A DNA stretch of 64,000 nucleotides from the NCBI GenBank assembly GCA_027067955.1, contig JAMOUW010000063.1:46504-110503 (forward strand). Direction: 5' to 3'. Shown here in pieces: positions 33,556 to 42,444 of this stretch (position 1 is the first letter of the stretch; the number at the start of each line of letters is the position of its first letter). Position numbers and translations under genes: made by a program. Below the pieces are notes generated by a model. That model saw only the letters and a list, made by a program, of their open reading frames with translations, had not been told where the DNA came from and searched no databases. Source of the DNA: Thermaceae bacterium. Its GTDB lineage: Bacteria > Deinococcota > Deinococci > Deinococcales > Marinithermaceae.

Positions 33556-34581
33556 ATGTTTAACTACATCGCCCGCAGGCTGTTGCAGATCCCCGTGGTG
33601 CTCTTCGTGCTTTCGCTGGTCATCATGGGATTGATGCAGCTCCTTTCGCCGCAGCAGCGGGCTGCGGCATTCGTTACCTCCGACAAACAGATCGAGCATC
33701 TGGATCAGATCATCGAAAAATATCACCTGGACGAGGGCTTTTTGGTGCAGTACAGGCTCTGGGCCTCCGAAGTTCTCAGGGGCAACCTGGGTTTTTCGCG
33801 CATATCCAAGGAACCGGTGCTGACCACGGTTCGCAAGCGCTTTCCCGCCTCTATGGAACTGGCGCTGGCGGCTTTCGTGCCCATAGTGCTTGTGGGTGTC
33901 TGGCTGGGCACCCAGGCCGCCACCCACCGCGACAGCTTCCTCGACCAGGCGCTCCGGGTAATGGCTATTGTGGGCTGGTCGTTGCCGACCTTTGTGGTTG
34001 CCATCTGGCTGGTGGCCTGGGTATACGGGGGGCTGGGCTGGTTCGGAATCGGCCGTTTACCCAGCTCGCTGCTTATTGAGCTGGCCGGAGGCGACTTCCG
34101 CCGCTATACCGGCCTGTTCACCATAGACGGTCTGCTCAATGGCAGGCTCGATATCGCCGCGGAGGCGCTCAAGCGGCTGGTACTTCCCGCCGCCGCCCTG
34201 GTTATCGTCGTCAGTGCCGGGATAATGCGGGTCATGCGCTCCTCGATGCTGGACGAGCTGGGTAAGGATTACGTGCGCACCGCGCGCGCCAAAGGTCTGC
34301 CGGAAAAGACCGTGGTCTACAAGCACGCGCGCCGCAACGCCCTCATTCCCGTGATAACCATGGCCGGCCCCATGCTGGGCCGGATGATCGGTGGAATTGT
34401 CGTCATCGAGCTCATATTCAACTTCCCCGGTCTGGGTGAGTGGGCCGCCAAGGCGGCGTTACAGCTGGACGTGACCACCTTGCTAGCCTTCGTGATGCTG
34501 ATCGGGCTGATAATGGCCACCGCAAACCTGCTGGTGGACGTGGCCTACGTGATCGTTGATCCGAGGATTCGCTATGAGTAG
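33556..34581 (+). CDS. peptide ABC transporter permease, DppB type, copy 2
   Basis: Paralogue of the 29474 protein with the same length (341 residues). It has the N-terminal IARRLLQIPVVLFVLSLVIM, six membrane segments, EAA-loop YVRTARAKGLPEKTVVYKHA and end VAYVIVDPRIR. The start is ATG at 33556 with AAAAAGAGA upstream, a weak ribosome site. Its stop overlaps the next start by eight bases, so coupling is tighter than in copy 1. Confidence 0.92.
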   Translation: MFNYIARRLLQIPVVLFVLSLVIMGLMQLLSPQQRAAAFVTSDKQIEHLDQIIEKYHLDEGFLVQYRLWASEVLRGNLGFSRISKEPVLTTVRKRFPASMELALAAFVPIVLVGVWLGTQAATHRDSFLDQALRVMAIVGWSLPTFVVAIWLVAWVYGGLGWFGIGRLPSSLLIELAGGDFRRYTGLFTIDGLLNGRLDIAAEALKRLVLPAAALVIVVSAGIMRVMRSSMLDELGKDYVRTARAKGLPEKTVVYKHARRNALIPVITMAGPMLGRMIGGIVVIELIFNFPGLGEWAAKAALQLDVTTLLAFVMLIGLIMATANLLVDVAYVIVDPRIRYE

Positions 34582-35587
34582 CCGCGCGTCGCTAGAACCT
34601 AAGCGGGAACTCTGGTACGAATCTAAGCGTTTCCGGCGCTTCCGCCGCAATCCGCTGGCGCTGGCGGGCTTGTTGATCCTGCTCTTTTTCGCGGGGATGG
34701 CGCTGCTGGCCCCGGTGCTCACCGCCGACCGTCTTCCCCGGGGCTGTATGCGGGACCTGTCGCTGGGGCGCAGCGAGGCGCGGCAGGCCCTCCGCAACCC
34801 CACCCGCCCCGCCTTCTGGCGGGCCGCCTTCGCCCCCCCGAAGAGCTGCTACAAGATTCCCCGGGTGAGTTATTCGCCGGTGCCGAAGCCGCCCAGCGCC
34901 AGGTATCCCCTGGGGATAGCCAGCGGCGGGTACGACATTTACTACGGCATCGTCTGGGGTGCGCGCACCTCGTTCTACATTGGCGTGCTGGTGGTGGGTA
35001 TCGTGCTGGTGATCGCCACCATGGTGGGCGGGCTGGCCGGCTTGTTCGGCGGCTGGCTGGACAACCTGCTCATGCGCCTGGTCGACGTCGTTTATTCGAT
35101 TCCCGGCCTGGTGCTGGCAATGGTCTTCGCCTCCATATTCGGGCGTGGGCTGATCAAGACTATGATCGCCATTGCGCTGGTGGCATGGCCCATCTATGCG
35201 CGCATGTTGCGGGGGAACATCCTCCAGGTGAAGGCTCAGGACTATATATCGGCGGCGCACGCCGTGGGCGCGGGCTACGGGCGGCTTTTCTTCAAGCACA
35301 TCCTGCCCAACGCCATCGGCCCCATGATCATCCTGGCAAGCCTGGACATAGGCGCGATCGTGATCACCGCTTCCACCCTGGCCTTTCTGGGTCTCGGGGC
35401 CGACGTGGGTTACGCCGACTGGGGGCAGATGATCAGCTTCGCCCGCAGCTGGATATCCAACCCCGGCGGCGAGCCGCTCAAATACTGGTTTGTATGGTTC
35501 TGGCCCAGCATGGCGATAGCCCTCTTCGTGCTGGGGTGGAACCTGCTGGGTGACGCGGTGCGCGACGCCCTGGACCCCCGGAGCTAG
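34574..35587 (+). CDS. peptide ABC transporter permease, DppC type, copy 2
   Basis: Paralogue of the 30507 protein, 337 residues from MSSRASLEPKRELWYESK. It keeps the enlarged periplasmic loop and its cysteine pair (RGCMRDL and KSCYKIP), the altered PLGIASGGYD box and the EAA-loop DYISAAHAVGAGYGRLFFKH. I chose the ATG at 34574, which overlaps the DppB-type stop, over an in-frame start six codons earlier. No DppD/DppF-type ATPase follows, so ATPases must be supplied from elsewhere. Confidence 0.92.
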   Translation: MSSRASLEPKRELWYESKRFRRFRRNPLALAGLLILLFFAGMALLAPVLTADRLPRGCMRDLSLGRSEARQALRNPTRPAFWRAAFAPPKSCYKIPRVSYSPVPKPPSARYPLGIASGGYDIYYGIVWGARTSFYIGVLVVGIVLVIATMVGGLAGLFGGWLDNLLMRLVDVVYSIPGLVLAMVFASIFGRGLIKTMIAIALVAWPIYARMLRGNILQVKAQDYISAAHAVGAGYGRLFFKHILPNAIGPMIILASLDIGAIVITASTLAFLGLGADVGYADWGQMISFARSWISNPGGEPLKYWFVWFWPSMAIALFVLGWNLLGDAVRDALDPRS

Positions 35588-35601
35588 AGGTGGTTTCGAA
35601 A

Positions 35602-35629
35602 GGGAGCCGGCGGTGCGCCGCCGGCTCCC
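35602..35629. terminator. GC hairpin between convergent importer and amidotransferase genes
   Basis: Perfect 12-bp arms GGGAGCCGGCGG and CCGCCGGCTCCC around TGCG. T residues are few on either side (TTTCG leftward), so termination may be bidirectional and partly factor-dependent. Confidence 0.55.
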
Positions 35630-35647
35630 GCCGCTTGCGCGGGGAGG

Positions 35648-36364
35648 TCAGTCGGCGGCGGAGGCGAGGCGGCCGCGCGCGGCCTCGACGAGCAGGCCAA
35701 AGAGGTTCCAGTGGTCGGGCAGCAGTTCCGGGTGCCACTGGATGAGCAGGTAGAAGGGATGGTCGGGCAGGTCGGCGGCTTCGATGACGCCGTCGGCGGC
35801 GCGGGCCAGGACCCGGAAGGGTCCGGGGTCGCGAATAGCCTGGTGGTGGTAGCTGTTGGTGCGGAAGCGGCGTCCAAAGAGCGGTGCGAGCCAGCGCTCG
35901 TTTTCCAGCTCGACCCGGTGCCACAGCGCCGGGGCGGGGGAGGTCTGTTCGTGGCCTATCTGGGTGAAACCGGCGCTCTGGAGGTCCTGATGGAGGCTGC
36001 CGCCCAAGGCGACCGCCCCCACCTGGGCCCCGCGACAGACGCCCAGGGTGGGCAGGCCGTGCTCTGCGGCCCAGCGAGCGGCGAAGAGCTCGAGCGCGTC
36101 GCGCGCCGGGTCCACCTCTCCCAGCCGGGGGTGCGGTTCTTCTCCGAAGTGGGCGGGGTCGATGTCGGCGCCGCCGGGAAGGACGAGGCCGTCCAGTCGT
36201 GCCAGGATGCGAGTGAGCTGCTCGGGGGGCTGCGGGGGCAGCACCACGATGGCGGCGCCGTGTTTTTCCAGCGCCTCCCGGTAAGGCTCGCGGGCGCCCC
36301 AGATCGGGGTGACGTTGACCCGGCCGCTGCGGCCGGTCTGGCTGGTGATACCGATAAGCGGCAT
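35648..36364 (-). CDS. gamma-glutamyl hydrolase-type class I glutamine amidotransferase (peptidase C26)
   Basis: Cleaves gamma-glutamyl bonds, as PuuD does for gamma-glutamyl-GABA. The 238-residue protein starts MPLIGITSQT, has LVLPGGADIDPAHFGE, the nucleophile Cys110 in LGVCRGAQ, the signature NSYHHQAI and His-Glu in LIQWHPELL. It is divergent, 33 bases away, from a PLP decarboxylase of the ornithine/diaminopimelate group. Together the pair could serve polyamine or lysine-type metabolism, but no other puu genes are present, so this is tentative. Confidence 0.86.
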   Translation of the reverse strand: MPLIGITSQTGRSGRVNVTPIWGAREPYREALEKHGAAIVVLPPQPPEQLTRILARLDGLVLPGGADIDPAHFGEEPHPRLGEVDPARDALELFAARWAAEHGLPTLGVCRGAQVGAVALGGSLHQDLQSAGFTQIGHEQTSPAPALWHRVELENERWLAPLFGRRFRTNSYHHQAIRDPGPFRVLARAADGVIEAADLPDHPFYLLIQWHPELLPDHWNLFGLLVEAARGRLASAAD

Positions 36365-36397
36365 GCCCCAAGATACAACGCCGGGGTATCGTATGGC

Positions 36398-37582
36398 ATG
36401 CCGAGCCCGCCGCGTCCGCAGTTCGTCGAAGCCCTCAAGGATTTGCTGGAGCGCGTGCCCACTCCTTTCTACGCCTACGACCTGGAGCGCGTGGGGACGC
36501 AGGCGCGCCTTTACCGCAGCGCGTTCCGGGGCGCGCGCATCTTCTATGCATTGAAGGCCAACCCGCGTTTGCGCCTGCTGGAACGGCTGCGGGTGCGCGG
36601 CTTTGGTGCTGAAACCGTGAGCGTAGGGGAGGTGCTGCGTTCCTACGCCGCCGGCTATATGCCGGAGGAGGTGGTGCTCAATGGGCCGGTCAAGACCCCG
36701 GCGGCGCTCGCGGAGCTGGAGCGTTCGGGGGCGCCCACGCTGGTGGCCGATTCGGCGGCCGATCTGGAACGGATAGCCCGGATCCTGCCCGGGGCGGGGG
36801 TGCTGCTGCGGCTCAACCCCGACCTGCCCGTGGATACCCACCCGCACCTGGCCACCGGTCGCGGCGACAGCCAGTTTGGGGTGGTGCCCGGGGAGTGGCC
36901 GGAGGTTTTCGAAAGGGGCCGGGCGCTGGGTCTGGTGATGCGCGGGCTGCACGTACACCTGGGCTCCAACCTGAACAACCCCGCGGATTTCGCCGCCCGG
37001 CTTGAGGTGCTGGACCGCCTGCGGGAGCGCGTGGAGCGGCTGGGGGTGTTGAATCTCGGCGGCGGTTTCGGGCTCGGGCTGGACCCCGCCTCTCTGGCGC
37101 CCGCAATGTTCTCCCAGGCGCGCGCCTACCGTGCGGAACTCTGGATCGAGCCCGGGCGCGCTCTGATAGCCGATGCCGGAGTGCTGGTGGCGCGTATTTG
37201 GGCGGAGAAGCGGACGCGGCGGCGTTACCTGCTGCTTGACGCCGGAATGACGGCTTTTCTGCGCCCCCTGCTTTACGGTGCCCGGCATCAAGTGCTGCCG
37301 CTCTATTCGGGGGGGCGCCGCGCCGTTTTCGACCTGGCTGGACCCGCCTGCGAATCGGGCGACGTGCTGGCCCGGGACGTAGAGCTCCCCGCGCCGCGGA
37401 TCGGCGACGCCCTGGCGTTTTTGTGGGCAGGGGCTTACGGGAGCGCCATGAGCTTTAATTACCTGGACCATCCCCGCCCCGGCGAGTACGCCTGGAACGG
37501 CGAGCGCTGGGAGGTGTGGCGCAGACCGGAGAGCCTGTCCGCGCTCTGGCGCGACGAACCCGACCAGCCAGAATATCTGTAA
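36398..37582 (+). CDS. PLP-dependent decarboxylase, diaminopimelate/ornithine group (fold III)
   Basis: Amino-acid decarboxylase with an alanine-racemase-like TIM barrel. The 394-residue protein carries the PLP lysine Lys53 in FYALKANP, HVHLGSN, the phosphate-binding LNLGGGFG and EPGRALIADAG. The C-terminal domain has CESGDVLARD, where Cys is catalytic in this family, and GAYGSAMSFNYL. It resembles diaminopimelate decarboxylase LysA, but Thermales mostly make lysine by the aminoadipate route. A carboxynorspermidine or other diamine role is therefore equally open. The first base of the ATG is 36398. Confidence 0.82.
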   Translation: MPSPPRPQFVEALKDLLERVPTPFYAYDLERVGTQARLYRSAFRGARIFYALKANPRLRLLERLRVRGFGAETVSVGEVLRSYAAGYMPEEVVLNGPVKTPAALAELERSGAPTLVADSAADLERIARILPGAGVLLRLNPDLPVDTHPHLATGRGDSQFGVVPGEWPEVFERGRALGLVMRGLHVHLGSNLNNPADFAARLEVLDRLRERVERLGVLNLGGGFGLGLDPASLAPAMFSQARAYRAELWIEPGRALIADAGVLVARIWAEKRTRRRYLLLDAGMTAFLRPLLYGARHQVLPLYSGGRRAVFDLAGPACESGDVLARDVELPAPRIGDALAFLWAGAYGSAMSFNYLDHPRPGEYAWNGERWEVWRRPESLSALWRDEPDQPEYL

Positions 37583-37602
37583 CCGGCTTGGGGAACCCGC
37601 TG

Positions 37603-39939
37603 CTACGGCTCGAGCACCAGCCGCGCCACCGGCTTGCCGGATCCCATGGGCAGGTACTCCAGGTTCGCCCACAGCGGCAGCAGATCCGCGTAGTGGCGGC
37701 TGAGGACATTGCCCGACTGCCCCATGGGGTGGATCCACAGGCTCTGTTCGGGGAAGCCCAGGGCCACGATCTCGCGGTAGCTGGGGCCGTGGTTCATGGC
37801 GAAGGTAGCAAAATCGTAGGCGCCCATGTTGACGGTGAAGCGGTCGCCTCCGTGGGCTATGCGGCGGTCGAAGAAGCGCCGCAGCCGGGGTTGATGGGTC
37901 AGCACCTTGTGCTCAAAGACGGCGGGATGCAGCTGCCCCCACGGCACCACGCCCTGTAGCGCCTCGAGCCTGTCCAGGGCGCGGTCCAGCGCTTGCGAGG
38001 CGAACTCCAGGCAGCTCACGCCGCGCGCCTCGCAGGCCGGGTCGCCCTCTTGCAGAGCGCGTAGCAGGTAACGGGGTTCGTTCCAGTAGGCTTCCCCCAC
38101 TTCTTCTTCGGGCAGCCGCGCCAGCTCCGCGTACCAGGCCTGGAAGACGCTGGCCTCCTTGCTGGCGGCGCTCTCGCGAAAGTCCCAGTCCAGCAGTCTG
38201 TCGCGCCACTCCTCCGCGCGGGCGCTGGCGGGTTTCAGCTGCTCCAGCACCGCCCAGAAGCTCCTGGCCATCAGGCTTAGCTCGTCCCCCTGGATGTCGG
38301 CGAAGTCCTCGGGGCTCAGCTTGGCTTTGCCGAGGAGCAGCTGTCTGATACGCTCCGCCCGGAAACCCTGGGCCCAGTCGTGGGTGAATACGTAGGGCCA
38401 GTTTGCGGGTGTCGAGCGGTTGTTGGCGGTGATGATGTAACCTTCGGGCGGGTTGAAGATGCGGGGCAGCGCCCGGGCGGGGACGAAACCCGCCCAGTCC
38501 CATTCGCCGGTGCCGGGTACGGGGTACTTACCCGTGTGTCCCGGGCGGCGCACCGGCACCTTGCCCGGGGCCAGGTAGCCGATGTTGCCGTCGACGTCGG
38601 CGTAGACGAAGTTTTGGCTGGGGGCCTTAAGCCGCAGCAGCGACTTCGTGAACTCGTCCCAGTTGGCCGCCTTGCCGATGCCGTAAAAAGCGGCCATGGT
38701 TTCGTCTTCGGGCTCCAGGCTTACCCAGCGCAGTGCCAGCGCCTGCCCTGCGGGGGCGTCCACCACGTCCGAGATCACCGGACCGTATACGCTCTCGCGT
38801 ACCTCGAGGGTGACCGGCTCGCCGCCCTTTACCGCGATGCGCTCACGGCGGATGCGGTAGGGGCGCACCCCGTCCTTGTAGCGGTAGCCGCCCGGCGCTT
38901 CTTCGAGCAGGTAGAGGTCCTGCACATCGGCGGCGTGATTGGTGACACCCCAGGCAATGCGATCGTTGGCGCCGATGACCACCGTGGGCAGCCCCGGGAA
39001 GGTGGCGCCGGTGACGTGATAGCTGGGCGCCTCTAGTTCCATCAGCATCCAGATGGAGGGAGCGGTGAGCCCCAGGTGCGGATCGTTCGCCAGCAACGGC
39101 TTGCCGGTGGTGCTGCGCGAGGGGGCGACTACCCAGTTGTTGGAGGCCTCGAGTCCTCCGGGGAGCGCCCGCGCAAGTCGCAGCAACCGGTCCAGCCACG
39201 CGCCGCCCGCGGGCGCGGCGGCGGGGGTTTCCTCCGGCTCTTGCGGCGGGCGCTGCAGGTCCTCCGGAACCCGCCGCACTATCGTTGGAGCGCTCACGGG
39301 GTAAGGGGGCATGAGCTCTTCGATGCGCTCGACGTCGAGACCGCGGGAGAGCAGCCGGTAGCGGAGCAGCTCGCGCTTGTAGTTGCCGCTCAGGTCGTAG
39401 CTCATCATCTTTTGCCATACCAGCACGTCGGCCGGGGTCCAGGGTTCGGGCTTGAAGCCGAGCAGCTTAAACTCGAGCGGCAGCGGCGGCTTCGTCGCCA
39501 GATAGGCGTTGATCCCGTTCGTGTAGGCGTCCACTATGGCTTTGAGGTCGCCGGGGAGGTTTTCGTATGCCTGCGCGGCGGCGCGGTAGACCCCCAGGGT
39601 GCGCAGAAAGCGGTCGGTGGGCAGCGCCGCTTCCCCCAGCAGCTCGGCCAGGCGGCCGGCCCCGAGCCGGCGCTGGAACTCCATCTGCCAGAGCCGGTCC
39701 TGGGCGTGGGCCAGCCCCTGGGCGAAGAAGAGATCGTGCTCGTTGTGCGCCCTGATGTGCACGATGCCGTTCTTGTCGCGCAGTATCTCTACCGGGGCGG
39801 AGAGGCCGGGGGTGACCAGGCGTCCGCTCGTCTGGGGCAGGGTGGTGTTTTTCAGGTAGTAGTAACCCGCCAGCGCGAGCAGCAGGGTCAGCAGGAACAG
39901 ACCCGCCAGCGCCCGAGCAAGGATTGTGAGAATGCGCAT
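37603..39939 (-). CDS. penicillin acylase family protein
   Basis: N-terminal nucleophile amidohydrolase that matures by self-cleavage; hydrolyses N-acyl amides, in many species acyl-homoserine lactones. The 778-residue protein has an N-terminal membrane anchor (LARALAGLFLLTLLLALAGYYYL), the alpha chain with VEILRDKNGIVHIRA and HAQDRLWQMEF, then a linker. The beta chain starts at Ser in GLEASNNWVVAPSRS, with ANDPHLGL and FVYADVDGNIGYLAPG after it. The ATG at 39939 follows AAAGGAGGCG. It is probably exported and tethered. Last gene of the AlaX operon. Confidence 0.9.
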   Translation of the reverse strand: MRILTILARALAGLFLLTLLLALAGYYYLKNTTLPQTSGRLVTPGLSAPVEILRDKNGIVHIRAHNEHDLFFAQGLAHAQDRLWQMEFQRRLGAGRLAELLGEAALPTDRFLRTLGVYRAAAQAYENLPGDLKAIVDAYTNGINAYLATKPPLPLEFKLLGFKPEPWTPADVLVWQKMMSYDLSGNYKRELLRYRLLSRGLDVERIEELMPPYPVSAPTIVRRVPEDLQRPPQEPEETPAAAPAGGAWLDRLLRLARALPGGLEASNNWVVAPSRSTTGKPLLANDPHLGLTAPSIWMLMELEAPSYHVTGATFPGLPTVVIGANDRIAWGVTNHAADVQDLYLLEEAPGGYRYKDGVRPYRIRRERIAVKGGEPVTLEVRESVYGPVISDVVDAPAGQALALRWVSLEPEDETMAAFYGIGKAANWDEFTKSLLRLKAPSQNFVYADVDGNIGYLAPGKVPVRRPGHTGKYPVPGTGEWDWAGFVPARALPRIFNPPEGYIITANNRSTPANWPYVFTHDWAQGFRAERIRQLLLGKAKLSPEDFADIQGDELSLMARSFWAVLEQLKPASARAEEWRDRLLDWDFRESAASKEASVFQAWYAELARLPEEEVGEAYWNEPRYLLRALQEGDPACEARGVSCLEFASQALDRALDRLEALQGVVPWGQLHPAVFEHKVLTHQPRLRRFFDRRIAHGGDRFTVNMGAYDFATFAMNHGPSYREIVALGFPEQSLWIHPMGQSGNVLSRHYADLLPLWANLEYLPMGSGKPVARLVLEP

Positions 39940-40018
39940 ACCGCCTCCTTTGCTTGGCGCCATTGTACCGGTGAAGAGGGGCGGACCGTCGCCCGCCCCC
40001 CCGCTCCGGTTCGGCGGT

Positions 40019-40243
40019 TCAGAGTCTTTCCCAGTGACTGATGGCCAGCCCCTGGAGCACCACGCGGGCGCCGTCCTCGCAGATGAGATCGAAGTAGGTG
40101 TCGAGCATGCCGTTGTCGTAGTCGTCGTAGATACGGATGCCGTAGACCAGGTAGCCCTTGTGGGCCTGGGGATCGAATACGCGGTCGCCGGGTTTGAGGT
40201 CCAGGACGTTGTCGCCAAGAGTACGGGTTGGTGTGCCGCTCAC
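40019..40243 (-). CDS. small conserved-looking protein, unknown function
   Basis: A 74-residue protein beginning MSGTPTRTLGDNVLDLKPGD, then RVFDPQAHKGYLVYGIRIYD and a short beta-rich end AISHWERL. It has no membrane segment. Acidic residues are common (DDYDNGMLD). I do not recognise a family; the RV.D....GYLVYGI pattern suggests a small beta-barrel. Start overlaps the AlaX stop as ATGA, which supports it being real and translated. Confidence 0.65.
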   Translation of the reverse strand: MSGTPTRTLGDNVLDLKPGDRVFDPQAHKGYLVYGIRIYDDYDNGMLDTYFDLICEDGARVVLQGLAISHWERL

Positions 40244-41433
40244 GGGTTCTCCCTTGCTGCGCGCTCGAAACGCTCGAGCGCCTCATGCAGTTTACCCGCC
40301 GGGATCCGCCCCTGGATGTGATCCCGGCCGCCGCCGCGCGCTCCCAGGGGCACCAGCAGTTCCTCCCAGAGCGCCCGCAGCTCCTCCGGGCGATCCGGGT
40401 GCTTTACCAGGAGCAGCCGGGCGTGCTCGCCCCCAGGTTCCACCGCCCCCAGCAGCGCCAGCGCTCCGGGCCACTCGCTCACCCGCCGGCCCGTTTCCGG
40501 CAGGGACGCGAGCGTTACCTGCAGCGCCGCCGGAAAACCCGCCTGCGCCAGTTCGCGGGCGTGGCGCTCTGCCAGCTCGGCGGCCAGTGCCTGTGCTTCG
40601 CCGCGTGCGGCGTACAGCTCATCTTCCAGCTTGCGCACCCGCTCGGGGACGTCGAATACGCCCGCCGAAAAGCGTCCCGCCAGCTCCTCCAGCGTCCGGT
40701 GCTTGGCTGCGTAGTCCTCCAGCGCCTCCCAGCCGGTACGGGCGTAGACGCGGATCTGCTTCTTCTTGCCCTTTTCGAAGCCCAGCAGCTTTATCGGCCC
40801 CGCCTCGGCGCTGCTGCGCAGGTGGGTGCCGCCGCAGGGGGCCAGGTCCCAGTCTTCTATCTCCACCACGCGCACCGCCCCTCTCACTTTGGGCATGCGC
40901 CGGAGCGGCAGGAGCGGCACCTGCGCCTCGGGCACTTCGCGCGCGCTGACGGCCAGATTGGCGTAGACGGCCCAGTTGGCGAGGGCCTCGGCCCGTTCCA
41001 GCACCTCCCGGGCTGCTTCCGCCCCCGGCCAGACGTCGAAGTCTATGTGGATCTGCGGTCCCGCCAGGCTCACCGAGATCGTGTTCCACTGCGCGGCGCG
41101 CAAGAATGCCTGGCTGAGGATGTGCTGTCCGGTGTGGCGCTGCATGTGGCGGTAGCGGCGGCTCCAGTCGATTTCTCCTGCGACCTCCACCCCTTCTTCC
41201 AGGGGCGCGTCTAGCACGTGCACTATGCGGCTGCCGTGCTTTTCCGGTTCCAGAACGTCCATCACCCGCGCGCCGCCCAGGGTGCCGGTGTCGTGGGGCT
41301 GGCCGCCGGAGGTGGGATAGAAGAGGGTGCGGTCGAGCTCGGCGAAGAAGCTGCCGTCTTCCTCCCAGGCTCGCGTTACCGTTGCTTTGAAGGTGGTGGC
41401 GTAGGGATCCTGCCAGAAGAGTCGTTCGCTCAC
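40240..41433 (-). CDS. alanyl-tRNA editing protein AlaX (long form)
   Basis: Free-standing editor that removes Ser or Gly from mischarged tRNA-Ala. The 397-residue protein has the AlaRS-editing zinc site HTGQHILSQAF and CGGTHLRSSAEAG. It also has an N-terminal beta-barrel with FYPTSGGQPHDTGTL and a C-terminal oligomerisation/DHHA1-like part ending GARGGGRDHIQGRIP. Length fits AlaX-L. It heads a leftward operon with the 74-residue gene and the acylase gene. Start ATG at 41433. Confidence 0.92.
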   Translation of the reverse strand: MSERLFWQDPYATTFKATVTRAWEEDGSFFAELDRTLFYPTSGGQPHDTGTLGGARVMDVLEPEKHGSRIVHVLDAPLEEGVEVAGEIDWSRRYRHMQRHTGQHILSQAFLRAAQWNTISVSLAGPQIHIDFDVWPGAEAAREVLERAEALANWAVYANLAVSAREVPEAQVPLLPLRRMPKVRGAVRVVEIEDWDLAPCGGTHLRSSAEAGPIKLLGFEKGKKKQIRVYARTGWEALEDYAAKHRTLEELAGRFSAGVFDVPERVRKLEDELYAARGEAQALAAELAERHARELAQAGFPAALQVTLASLPETGRRVSEWPGALALLGAVEPGGEHARLLLVKHPDRPEELRALWEELLVPLGARGGGRDHIQGRIPAGKLHEALERFERAARENP

Positions 41434-41478
41434 AAACGCTAGTTTATGCGATGACGCGGCAGGGGCGACGTCTGCCGC

Positions 41479-41853
41479 TCAGGCGGGTTGTAGATCGGTA
41501 AGGTTGAGCAATCCTTTGATCCAGATGTAGAGCAGCCACACCGCCACGACCGCGATGATCAGGTACCCGATACCCAGCGTGTTCAGGATCAGGCCTACCA
41601 GGCCCCAAAAGATGCCCCACAGGAAGCTGCGCTGCTGGCGGCGGAAGTGGGCGTCGAGGTAGCTTCCCCGGGCCTCGCGCCCCTTGACCAGGGCCAGGAT
41701 GAAGCCCGCAAGGGTGGTGATCCCCCCCAGCACGAAGCCGGTTATGTAAAGCAGATAGACCGCCAGGGCGTAGTTGTGGAGCTTGCGCAGTCCGGGGTCG
41801 AGGTCGGCGAAGGTGTCGCTGTTGCTGGTGGCTATGTCCATTGCTTTCATCAT
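41479..41853 (-). CDS. DUF4870-like membrane protein
   Basis: Function unknown. The 124-residue protein has three hydrophobic segments (YALAVYLLYITGFVLGG, SFLWGIFWGLVGLILNTLG, YLIIAVVAVWLLYIWI) with the short charged YLDAHFRRQQRSF between the first pair and the last pair. This layout, with H-x-RRQ, is typical of DUF4870/TIGR-type small membrane proteins. Two ATG codons are adjacent at the start. It lies 107 bases after the pilin gene in the same direction and could share its transcript. Confidence 0.7.
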   Translation of the reverse strand: MMKAMDIATSNSDTFADLDPGLRKLHNYALAVYLLYITGFVLGGITTLAGFILALVKGREARGSYLDAHFRRQQRSFLWGIFWGLVGLILNTLGIGYLIIAVVAVWLLYIWIKGLLNLTDLQPA

Positions 41854-41959
41854 TGGTTGACATTTCTATGTTTTTGCGGTTTTACGTGCCGGTGAGGAGG
41901 CGGCTTCCGGTCGGCACGGGCGCCACGTTTTTTTGTGAAGGCGCCGAAGGGTCCGGACT

Positions 41960-42355
41960 TCAGTAGCGGTACACGTTGCCGAAGCGATCCCGTACCTCTA
42001 CCTCGGGTACGCCGTTGTTGTCGTTGTCGCTGACGGTGCAGGCGACGACCATGGGTCCCGGCGAGGCAACGTGGTATCCGCCGGCGGTGTACCCGTCGCT
42101 GCAGTCGGAGTCGGGTATCACCGTCAGGTCGGGCGATGCGGCCACGTAGGCAAACGAGGCCTTGTAGATGTTGTGGGCGAAGGCGTTGGCCGCCCGTTTC
42201 TCGGCCATGGCGCGGGCCTTGATGAGGTTCGGCGCCAGGATGGCCGCCAATATGCCGATTATGGCTATTACGATCAGCAGCTCGAGGAGGGTGAACCCTG
42301 CGCGTTTTCCCGGTGAGCCGCCGCGGGCGCTGCTTGGGCTCGATATAGCTTTCAT
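41960..42355 (-). CDS. type IV pilin-like protein
   Basis: Structural or minor subunit of a type IV pilus. The 131-residue prepilin has a basic leader, the cleavage site Gly20|Phe21 followed by TLLELLIVIAIIGILAAILA with the methylation-type Phe and Glu at +5. It has a soluble head with a Cys pair (DSDCSDG and VVACTVSD) that may form the D-loop disulfide. The end, DRFGNVYRY, carries two aromatic residues. Thermus uses such pili for motility and DNA uptake. No assembly genes are adjacent. A GC palindrome lies 35 bases upstream. Confidence 0.9.
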   Translation of the reverse strand: MKAISSPSSARGGSPGKRAGFTLLELLIVIAIIGILAAILAPNLIKARAMAEKRAANAFAHNIYKASFAYVAASPDLTVIPDSDCSDGYTAGGYHVASPGPMVVACTVSDNDNNGVPEVEVRDRFGNVYRY

Positions 42356-42390
42356 GGGTTAATGCTAGCCGGGCGCCAGCGCTATTCGTA

Positions 42391-42404
42391 CCCCCGTTTG
42401 GGGG
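42391..42404 (-). promoter_or_regulatory. palindrome ahead of the pilin gene
   Basis: Read leftward: TCCCCCAAACGGGGGTACGAA. The inverted CCCCC...GGGGG with the flanking T and TAYGAA closely matches the element at 47003-47016 ahead of the surface-protein genes. Candidate binding site for a shared regulator. Confidence 0.45.
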
Positions 42405-42444
42405 ACGGTCCACCGAATAGTTTTCCGCCGCTATCGGTAATAAC

